Shown here: positions 26,000 through 35,900 of the stretch, in pieces | Position numbering within the stretch: position 1 is the first letter of the stretch | How the letters are laid out: the number at the start of each line of letters is the position of its first letter | Assembly (NCBI GenBank): GCA_008694505.1 | Contig: VZDJ01000056.1 | Location: 11,666,363 to 11,730,362, forward strand | Length of the DNA stretch: 64,000 nucleotides | DNA from: Cyanoderma ruficeps | Lineage: Eukaryota; Chordata; Aves; Passeriformes; Timaliidae | Direction of reading: 5' to 3' | Position numbers and translations under genes: made by a program | Notes under the pieces: model-generated | What the model was told of the DNA's origin: nothing | Databases searched by the model: none | Seen by the model: the letters and a program-made list of their open reading frames with translations, nothing else

Positions 26000-27885
26000 A
26001 GTCTTCCTGGAATCTCCAGTACCAGTTGGCCATAATCTCAATTGTCCACTTCCCTCCATGATGAGATACTACCCAAAAATCCTGTATCAAGAATCTGCCT
26101 TTTCACGGTTCATTTCTCATGTGCACTGCTGAAGACTTGTATTCCTATTCTGTCACAAAACAACTAGAGTTGTCATGATAAAGTCAGCACAAATATTTAT
26201 TTTACAACCATCTGTGGTGGGAGGGTTGTGGGGGGGGCTTTTTAAAAAACTATCTCTACCATGTTAACTACGATGGTACACTCTGTTCTGGTTTTTCAGG
26301 GCCAGGTTTTTATATGATTTTCAGCAAGTGTTTTATTTCTAGTGTTTAGTGGCTTGAAGATGCTGATGCTTGACAGCATTAAGATTCTGTAAGATGCCAC
26401 ATACAGTAGTTAGAAAACATTTAAGCGTGAGTTGTGGGATACTGATTGATCTCACAAATGCATGTGATGTGTGTACGTAAGCAGAGAAATGGAAACTGTT
26501 TGCTGAGGGGAGCACAAGGCATAGATCAGCATCACTAATCTACAGCTTGAGATCCTGTCACTTGAAAAAGAAAACTCTCTTGGTGAATTAGGAAAGTCAT
26601 CTGTTTAAAATCATTCTGTTGCTTCTGTTTAACGTTTATGTGGGGGATGGGAATGGACTGTTCTGTCAAACTTTCAAACATTGGAGTATTCCAGCATGAA
26701 AACACATCGCTAGGGACATCAGGCTTTGTTCAAATACATTTTTCTATCTCCAGATACTCGTGGTCTCTCTCTGAAACCAGAACACGCATTCTGAGCAGCT
26801 GCATGACACCCAAATTACTGATGCTCTTGTATCGAGGCAGTTGTTGACCTTTAGCACAATCTGTGTGTAATTGTCAGTGTCTCTCCTGCTCCTGGAATGG
26901 CTGGGCACAGTTTCACCTGGTGCTATGGAATACCTGGGCTATTGTGACAACTCTAGACCCGCCTGCTTTCTCCATGTAACCATGTGCAAAGCCTGTCCGA
27001 CACAATGAAATGTTTTGCTGTGTCAGAGCACAGGAGAGCCAATGAATCGATCCTGCCTCTTGGCTGGCTCCTGCAGCTTAGGGAAGCTGTATAAACCCCA
27101 GATTGTAACGTTCCTGCAGCTTTACTTTCTCAGTGACTTTCAGCCTATTTAAAGGGACAGCCTTTGTCAGACTGGTTTGTTCACCCAGCGGTGTCAGTGT
27201 AGCTACTCGTGTGTGCAGATCCATGGTGCAGCTGCTTGTGTTGCCTCACACCGTGTGTGATCCCTCACCTCCGTGTGGTTTGTGTGGGAGCCTGGGAGCA
27301 GCGTTCAGTCCCCTCAGTTGTGACCAGGCAGTGTTGGTGCAGACTGCCATGGCCTTGCTGTGGTGTCCCAGCTCTGGCACTGCTGCACAGACACTACACG
27401 CTGCCTTGCCTGCCTTCATTCGGCCTGAACTTGCATTTGAACTTTTTGTCCCCTTTCAGTTCTCTGAAGCATGATTTCAATTAATCCATACTCTGGTGCT
27501 GTAGAGGAGAGGGTGTATTAACCTGCTACTGTAGTCCTGAGTTCAGCAGAACTGCTACAGTTACTTTTATTTAGCAAATTTGCTTGTGCCTATAATAAGG
27601 AAACTAAACTAGAATGTGTGAATCTTTGTGGGGGACCAGGTCACTGTTTAGTTAACTGGCCTATAGCTAAACTTGATGTGTTTGGTGTTTATCTACTTCA
27701 CTGCTTTCAGCATTTATGGCATCCAAACACTACCAATTGTTAACCTGTGCATTACTCTCTGCATGTGAACAACTTATACAATTACTGAACTTTGTAAATA
27801 CGTGAATTTTTTTATTTAGGTGGATGCGTATGTTGGTTTACTGCTCTTCAGCTTTATTCAATAAACTTATGTTTTGAGGGTTGTA
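26000..27885 (+). other. ARL8B 3' UTR
   Basis: Continuous AT-rich sequence from the TGA at 25997 to a polyadenylation signal at 27860. Its length of about 1.9 kb fits a long ARL family 3' UTR. Open frames inside it (for example 27133-27484) are judged non-coding. Confidence 0.75.
27860..27865 (+). terminator. ARL8B polyadenylation signal
   Basis: Canonical AATAAA, followed by a GT-rich stretch (gttttgagggttgtatt) within 25 bases, as expected for a cleavage site near 27880. Weaker downstream AATAAA hexamers at 30727 and near 31041 could serve rarer long transcripts. Confidence 0.7.
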
Positions 27886-30800
27886 TTGACACTTAACTGC
27901 CTGACTTGAGTTGATGTGGCTGAACCCATGGAAAACCCCAATGGGATGTCTGTCTCCTCTGCCAAAGATTACCGTGGGGGAAGAAGGATTGGTAAATACC
28001 TGAGCTGATTTATAGTCTGTGGTTCAACTATTCCAGTGAAATGCTCACAAAACTACCTTTGAGGCCTGGGGCTTGCTCACCTTATTCTGAGCAAGCTCAG
28101 GAAGTCAGTCTGAGCAGATTTCAGGGCTTTTTTCTGTGTGTGAAAAGCACTGGGCAGCTGCAGGTGTGAAGTAGGGGCAGCCTTCTTCAGGGGAGCTCTG
28201 TTTTCAGGAGGGAAATGCATGTGTCTGCAAGCTTGGTTCTTGTGTCGAGCCCAGAGGAAAACCTTGGTTTTTCTAGCACAAGTGTCAGGTCTTGCAGTGC
28301 CTGATCATCCACTGCCAATTAAAGCAGAAAGGTTCTTATCTCAGTGGAAAGTGAGGCTTTTGTCGACTGAGGTCTTGAACAAAACCTTTGCTGTGATTTT
28401 AATCCGAAGTTTCACTGACTGTTCTTCCCAAAGGTTTTTGTTGTATTAATTTCTCTTAGGACAGTGATTAATTTACAGGGCTGTCTGTCAGCATCCTCCA
28501 ATTAATGGTGAGAAATTGGATGTCTTGTTTCAGGCTTGTCTCCCTGTAAGCTTTCAAACTTGCTGAGCTGTATCAGGTTAGTTTTTAGTCCTGAGTGCAG
28601 GTCTTTGAGCATCCTTCATGTGTAACTCGGCTGGTGGGAAGGACTGGTGAACTGCTGAAGATCCTGTGCATATTTCTTTGGGAGTTTCCTGCATGCAGAA
28701 CAAGCTCCCTGCAGTTCATAGTCAAAGTAAAATATCTCTAGACACAAATCTGAAAACAGTGTTAGTGCAGTGAGCCTTGTCAGCCTGGCTGGTGTGATCC
28801 CAGTACCATCATTCAGTAAATCAGCTGTGGGATGAACTGGCCCACAGCCCTTTGCTTGATGTGGTATTTCAGCCCCAGTTTCTGTTTCTGGGTGTAAATA
28901 GCAGGGAGAGACACAGGGCCCCCCTATAATGTGTGTGCTCTAAAAGGTGCATTTGCAATACTCCCCAAAATGTCCCCAGCTGGCTTTCACAGCTGTTCTG
29001 GTGCTGCTCTGCCAGATGCCCTCAGAGGAAGGACACCTCAGAGCTGGTTGTTTGATTCCAGTGCACAGGACTGCTCTTGTTCTGGTTCTGGGCTTGAGTT
29101 ACTTGCCAGGTACCTTTCCTTTGAAAGGGGAAGTGTAGGAAGTGTTTCCTTCTCAACACCTTTCAGCCTTGGACTGAAAACAATACTCATCTGGCACTTT
29201 GTGTTCAAGGTTAAATCTTTTCTGGCCTAATAAAGGTGTGGAGTTCAGGCATGAGCAGTGGTGTTTGCTGAACTCGGATGCTGTAGCTGTGTTCTAGAAA
29301 TGTCATCTCACCGTGGTTACTTGTCAGGCTCTGTAGTGAGCATGGACAGTAAAAGAGGCTGATTAAATTTTCCTTTCTCTTCACAAAAGTTGCTTTTGGG
29401 GATGCATTTTAGTTTCTTAAATTACTACATTTGACATTGATAGCCATAGTCCTGAAACTCCCCTGATGCAGGTCTTGACTGTTGGCACGTTAAGAAAAGC
29501 AGCTCTTGTGACGAGGCAGACCCTGAGCCAGAGAGAACTTGTGAATGCCTGGAATGAATTCCTGGGCAGCAGCCCCACTTCTGTGCCCTGCTGGGCTGTG
29601 GGCAGTGTGTGCTGTGCTGAGGTTTAAATCAGCTCTCAGTCCTTTGGGCTGGCTGTGTTCAGTGGTCCTGCAGCAGCAGGGATGAGATGAGGAGTGGTTG
29701 TGCTTCCCCCAGAGCTGTGGTGTGTGAGTTTTCCGGAGTGTCCCAGTTCTCCCAGTTTCAGTGTGGATGGCGGTTCCTTGAAGTGCAATTCCAGAGCAGG
29801 GGAGTCTCATCACCCAGGGCCAGCTGAGGGAATGGGCAGCTGCACAGAGCAGCTCTGTCCCACCACTTGGCAACAGGACAGATGCCCAAATGCAGAGCTG
29901 TTCCATGATCCGTGGAACCAGTAATCCAGTTTCTCAATGATTTCTGTTTTCTCTTTGCATGTTGATGGAAACAGGTGGAAAGATTTTGGGTGCTGACATA
30001 TCAAACTGCATAATCTTCACTTTCTGGTAGAAGTAAAGGCCAAAGAAAATGCCTTAAAGAGTCTGTTGAATCTAGGAATGTTGTGCAGGGATCTGTAATA
30101 ACCTGAGGTATGGCTTAGCAGGATTATCAAGCTTTTAACTTCCCTGAGGTTTCCTTTGTCGTTGCTGTGGCTGTGCAGTGGCACGTCCTGGTTTGCTTTG
30201 TGCAGGATCTCTGCTCCCCCAGCATGGCCAGCACTGCTCCCCTGCCTTGCTCCTGCACTCACCCTGACCAGTGTGGATCCCAAAAAGGAAAGCAGGATCC
30301 TTAGCTGTGTTTCTAAGCTGACACAGACAGTGAATCGTGTTAGAGGAGAAGTAATGTGTGAGTGCCTCAGCTTCAAGGCTTTAGTTCCCAAAAAACGAGT
30401 GCAGAACTTGTCTCACCAGACCATGACCCTTCAGAGAGTGCTCTGCTGCTTTAGGGCTGCAGATGCTGCGTGTTCTGGTGTGTCCTGGTGGAACAGAGGG
30501 CTTTTCTCTGACGTGTCACTGCAATGGCAAACACAGAATGGCACTCAGAGGGCTTTGCACATACTCTTTCAAAGGAGAAGTGAAATATTTGATGTTCTTA
30601 TTTCCCTCCCAGTGGAAGGTGGGTAAGTAGACCTTTGTGCCAGGATTAGTGCCTTTTAATTATGACATGACAGGTTTTGTTCTGTTAAAGGCAACATCTA
30701 TCATTGTGATAATTTTGAAGTGCTTCAATAAAGTGTTGTTGAAAACCACTTTTTTTTTTGCATATTCATCTGTAGTAGGACAGCTGCTTTTACTCTTGTT

Positions 30801-31789
30801 AGAAATATCTAAGAACCCTCATTATGAAATTCTGGGAAACATTTGGGTATCTTTAACTACAAAACTTCATCTGGAGAGTGACTGTAAATGTTGTGCTCAG
30901 TGCAGGCAACTTTGAGAGGCCAGGCTGTGAAATTCCCATTTCTGTTTTTTTTTGTCTGGTACTGGAAGCACTGGTTGGTCTCATTTGTGTTTCTCTCTGA
31001 AAAGACCCATTGGGTTGAAGTTCCTGAACCATATTATTCAATAAACAGAGCAAATATGTCAGTAGAGGAAGAAAAAGTTGTTGTGTGTGAAATTTGAAGC
31101 TAAACTTGATTCTCACAAGAGTCTCAAGAGTAAGTAAACTGTTAAGGTGCTTTTGTGTAATTGTGTTAACTTGGGGTGTGGATACTTCAGTCTTTGCAAC
31201 AAGGAGGAATTATCCCCTTTTCAGAATCAATAATGAATTCTCTTCTTGGTTTGAATAACATTGAAAAGATCCATGAATTCTGCAGACAGAAGAAGGGAAC
31301 TCAAAGACTGGCCAGGCTAGAGGATTTTGTCCAAAGTCGAAATTCTGAAGTCTGGATTTATTCATTCTACTGTTTCTGTTACAATAACTGCAAAACAAAG
31401 ATCTGACTTCTGAACTACTCTGAAATACAGGCTGAAGACAGATCATTATTGGCTGGTTGTCTGTGCACAGTAAGTCCTTTATTATTTTTCCCTAGTTTTT
31501 CATATTCTGTCCCCTCTCCTTGTAACAAACCAGGCACTTTGGTAAAAGGATGCAGCTCCAGCGTGAAGGGGCAGCCCAGTTCAGTGACAAGTGACCTGTT
31601 CACAGCCGGTCACTGCGATGCTGCTGGGGTAGCTCGGAGCTGGCTTTCCTCTTTGCCTTCCCCAGCTCTGGTTTCTTTCTGGTTTCTTGCTTATCTTCAA
31701 GAGGTTTGGTTTTACCAGTAGTGCCGGAGCGTGTTCACTTTCACATCCACACCTGGCATCTGTCAGTTCTTCTGTTTCTGCAGCTCCGG
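27886..31789. other. ARL8B-EDEM1 spacer
   Basis: About 3.9 kb of unique AT-leaning sequence between the ARL8B poly-A site and the EDEM1 CpG island. AATAAA hexamers occur at 30727 and near 31041. I see no coding exon or clear transposon. Confidence 0.6.
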
Positions 31790-31833
31790 GGAGCCCGAGC
31801 CCGTCCCACGGGGTCACATCGGACGCTGCGTTT

Positions 31834-31841
31834 GCCACGTC
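31834..31841 (-). promoter_or_regulatory. UPRE-like core, distal EDEM1 promoter
   Basis: GCCACGTC on the + strand contains GACGTGG on the - strand, the core bound by XBP1s and ATF6. It is about 815 bp before the EDEM1 ATG at the island edge. An 8-bp match can arise by chance. Confidence 0.25.
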
Positions 31842-32539
31842 GGTGTCCAGTCGCTTCTGGCAGTGCGGGATGGAAATCGCTGTGTCCATCTCCTCCACGC
31901 GGCTGGCCCGGGAGCACGGCTCGGCTTCCTCCCAGCGCAGCTCCCTGCGGCCCGGGGAACGCGGCTCCTGCCCTGGCCGGGCTCGTTCCCCGCCGTGTTC
32001 CGCGGCCCCAGGGCAGGCCCGAGGGGCTCCTGGTGCCTGCCCCGGGCTGCGCTGCAGGAGCCCCGATCACTGAGCCTGGAAAAGCCCCCTGGGATCATCG
32101 GGGCCAAGCTGTTCCCGGTGCCCGCCTTCTCCCCAGCGCAGAACCCTGAGTGCCACCTCCTGCCTTTCCCTGGACACTCCGAACCGCCCTGGGCACTTCC
32201 AAGGCCTGACCGCCCTTTCCATGGAGGAATTCCTGCTGCTGTCCAGCCGCTGTCGCCGGCACCCCGGGGCCTTTCCCAGCTCCGCAGCCGCTGTGCGGCG
32301 ACCCGGGGCGCTCCGGGGGTGGCCGTGACCGCAGGGCAGAGCCCGGCTCCGGGGCAGGGCCCATCGCCCGGGCCTGCCCGGCCCCGCCCCGACCGTGCGC
32401 CCGGGCGGAACCGCGGCCGAGGGCCGTGCCACGACAGCCCCGCTCCGCACCGCCCCTTTAACGCCGCCGGGCGCTGCCCTGGAGTGACACCCCGCCCGCC
32501 CTATGGCCGGCGGCCGCTCCCGGCTCCGCGCCGGCTCCA

Positions 32540-32558
32540 CCAATAGCTGCGCGGCACG
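32540..32558 (+). promoter_or_regulatory. ERSE-like ER-stress element of EDEM1
   Basis: CCAAT at 32540-32544, exactly nine bases, then GCACG at 32554-32558. The ER-stress response element is CCAAT-N9-CCACG (NF-Y plus ATF6/XBP1), so this differs at one base. It lies 99-117 bp before the EDEM1 ATG. Mammalian EDEM1 is a well-known IRE1-XBP1 target, which makes the site plausible. Confidence 0.5.
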
Positions 32559-32642
32559 GGCGGGCCGTGCGCCGCTCCCAACCCGAGTTTCCCTTCCGCT
32601 CTTAAAGCGGCCGCGGCGAGGCGCGGGCGGCGCCGCTGCGCT

Positions 32643-32918
32643 ATGCGCGGGCGGCCATGCGATGGCGGTCGGTGGTGCTGGGGCTGCTGCTGCTGCGGCT
32701 CGGGCTGCAGGCGCTGCTGGCGCTGCTGCCCGCGCTGGCCCGCGGGCTCTGCCTGCACCCGCGCCTGCCCTGCCCCGGCCCGCGGCCGCCCGCGCTGCCC
32801 GGCCCGCCCGCGGGCGCTGCGGGCCGCGGGGCCCGGCTGTGGGGCGCGGCGGCGGGCGGCGATGAGTACGAGCGGCGCTACAGCGGCGCCTTCCCGCCCC
32901 AGCTGCGGGCGCGGCTGA
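32643..32918 (+). other. Possible overlapping upstream ORF of EDEM1
   Basis: An ATG 14 bases before the EDEM1 ATG, with G at -3, opens a different frame of 91 codons that ends inside EDEM1 exon 1. If the mRNA leader includes it, it would compete with the main start. If transcription begins near 32630, the ATG would be too close to the cap to be used well. Confidence 0.35.
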
Positions 32919-35900
32919 GGGACGCGGCCCGGGGCATGTTCGTGTTCGGCTACGACAGCTACATGGAGCACGCCTTCCCCCGGGACGAGCTCGACCCGCT
33001 GCACTGCCGCGGCCGCGGGCCCGACCGCCGCGACCCGTGAGTGCGGCCGGGGAGCGGGGCCGGGAATGGGGCCGGGAACGGCTGCTGGGGACCGGGGTGG
33101 GCACGGGCTCAGGGCTGGCATCGGTCCGGGTGTGTCTCCCTGGGGCTCAGGCTGGGCCCAGCTTCCTGCCGGTGCTGCCCAGCCACGGGACAGCTGGTAA
33201 TGGCCATAAGGTAAAATACAAGTTCCACCTCTGTATGAATCGTGGAATGGGTTGGGTTGGGAGGCACCTCAAAGTCCACCCAGAGCCACCCCTGCCATGG
33301 CAGGGACACCTCCCACTGTCCCAGGCTGCTCCCAGCCCCAGTGTCCAACCTGGCCTTGGGCACTGCCAGGGATCCAGGGGCAGCCCCAGCTGCTCTGGGC
33401 ACCCTGTGCCAGGGCCTGCCCACCCTGCCACAGAAGAATTTCCTGTTAATATTCAATGTAAACCTATTCCCCTTAAGTTTGAAGCCATTTCCTCTTGTCC
33501 TGTCACCCCAGTCCCTCTCCATATTTTTGGTAGTCTCTCTTCATGTTCTTTCCATAGTGGGGCAGAGCTGTGGAACAGCTGCCCAAGGAATTGTGGAGTC
33601 TCCCCCTTTGGAGACATTCCAAACCTACCTGGACACATTCCTGTGTCACCTAGTCCGGGTGACCCTGCCTGGACAGGAGGTTGGACTGGATGATCTGCAC
33701 AGATCTCTTCCAACCTTAACAATTCTGTGATTCTGCCCTTCCAGCTCTAACCTGAACATCAATGATGTGCTGGGGAACTACTCCCTGACGCTGATTGACG
33801 CGCTGGACACGCTGGCGGTGAGTCCTTGGTGTGGGGACAGTGCCCTGATCACCTCAGGGACTGCCCTGGCCACCCTGGGACCTGCCCTGGCCACCCCAGG
33901 GACTGCCCTGGCTGGGGGTGCTCCCCAAGGCTTGCCCAGGTGGTGCAAACAGCTGGATCATGAGCTAACAGCTGGATCACAAACCAGCAGTGTCACATGG
34001 GGGTGACAGAAAGAGAGTAGTTGGGGATGTCAGCAGAGATTTCCAGAAGAGGCAGTGGAAATTTTGGAGCTCCTCCCCAAGGTTCAGAAGAGATGTCTTT
34101 GGGATGTGCCATCGCTCTGGTGCTCAGGATGGGTGGGTTTGAGCTGGAGCTGCTGTGACCTGCTGAGAGCTCCATCGGGAGGAGGGTTCATCCTGTGCAC
34201 AATAGCTGGAAGAGCTCTGGTTGTTTCACTTGGCAGAGAGGGCCTGACTGACACAGGATCTGTGTGAAGAGTGGTGAAAGGAAGGAGGGGAAAACCCATG
34301 AAGCCGCTTCTCACCTGCATTTCTGATAAAACTGGAAGATAATGTGAGGAGCAGCTGATGTTTGTGTCAGTACCAGGGTGTGGGGTCAGGAGGAGGAGCT
34401 CCCTGCTTGGGCATTTGCAGAGACCCCAGTGGGTTTCATTATTCTCATCTGTGCACCCAGGGCAGGGTTTGTGCCTTCTGGAGTGTCAGGGCTCACTGGT
34501 GTGCTGGAGCCAGAGGGGATGTGCATCTCCCCTGGTGCAGAAGGCGCTTTGGGCTCTTTGGGATATAAACCTTTCCCATTCTGCCCTGGGACTGCAGCAG
34601 TGGTGAGGAGCTGCTTGAGCAGGGCAGCTCTGGGCAGAACCGAAAGCAGAAGTGAGGGAAATGTTGGTTTTTCTTGGCAGAGAAGTTTGAGATCTGTTCT
34701 GTGTGGCTGATAACTGTGCCTTCCTGTCCTCCATCACCAGCAGGGCAGTCTTAACTTCTTTTCTCAAATGTAAAGGTTCTGGTTGCTAAATTCTCTCGTG
34801 TTTCAGGAGCTGCTGCATGGGGGAAGCCTGTTCTGCTCCTCATTGCTCAGATCAAACATGTGGTGCTTCCTCCCTGGCTCTGAGTAATGGGGGCAGCTGG
34901 CTCCTGGCACTTTGGTTAAAAATGTAGGTATGTCCCAGCCTTTTCCTGAGCTCAGACAAGCAGGAACCTGTTTTCCTTCCACATTGCTGCTCCCCTAAAG
35001 CTCAGGCTGAATTGATATCTGCAGTGGATTCCCTTTCTAGGTTAGACCTGTAGGATGCAGGCACGAGGGAACTCGTGGGTGTGCAGTGTTGGGTCAGGAA
35101 CCCGAAAGGTTGGACTGGCCTTTGGTCAAATAAACATTAAATCAAACTTCATTGTTCTGCAAGTTGTGTTATGTTTTAAGCTAAACTTAACTCTTGAATC
35201 ACAGAATCACTGATAGTGCAGGCAGTTTGAACACTCAGTGTGCTAAATCTGACTGCTGGGCTAAGGTGTGAGCTTGCCCTTCTCTTCCCCAACCCTCTTC
35301 TGAAGCAGCAGTGGTACAAACTCGCTTTGTTCTTCTTTAAAAGGTAATGGGGAACTCCTCAGAATTCCAGAAGGCAGTGAAGTTGGTCATTGACACAGTT
35401 TCATTTGACAAAGACTCAACAGTCCAAGTTTTTGAGGCAACAATCAGGTATGTGGTGCTGAGTTTCTGCCTTTAAAGCAGTAACAAGGTCAAAGACTTGG
35501 TGTGTGTGATTCAAAGGGAAATCATTGATTAGGAGGTCTTTGGGAGGCTTTCTTCCCTAAATTTTTCCTCAAGTAAGCTGTTTCTTAATCTTCTATGAAA
35601 ATACTCCATCCTTTCATATTGGAAACAATTTTAATCAGTCCCATGTGACCTGGAGCAGTGAGACACTGGTTGGCTCTGTGCTTGCAGACTCTGCGACTCT
35701 GCTGTCACTCTTGCAGCAGACACTCAGATCTGTGGCCAGTAAACAACCCTGGGACAGCTTTGTTTTTGTTTCATGGACTTCTGCTCATTTTCAGTTTCAT
35801 TTTAGATGAAAAAGACTCTTCTGTCTTGGAAATGGGTTTAGAAGGTGTCTGATTTTAAAGGGTTTCATTTTTGTGAGTGTCTCAAGCAGTGTTCATTCCT

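Larger units (their letters stand above)
31790..33115 (+). promoter_or_regulatory. EDEM1 CpG-island promoter
   Basis: CpG-dense DNA from about 31.8 kb through EDEM1 exon 1. It is about 1.3 kb long, larger than the ARL8B island. A TTAAA-like box lies at 32602, so a start site near 32630 is possible but unproven. Long open frames across the island on both strands come from its scarcity of A/T-containing stops. Confidence 0.85.

Noticed and set aside
30727..30732. AATAAA as the main ARL8B poly-A signal
   Set aside because: It lies 4.7 kb after the stop. The signal at 27860 is closer and has a better GT-rich downstream element. Rare distal use remains possible.
31741..33121. Long ORFs (271 residues +, 345 and 206 residues -) over the EDEM1 CpG island
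   Set aside because: Stop codons are rare in CpG-rich DNA. The peptides are Pro/Arg/Ala-rich without domains and overlap the true EDEM1 exon 1.
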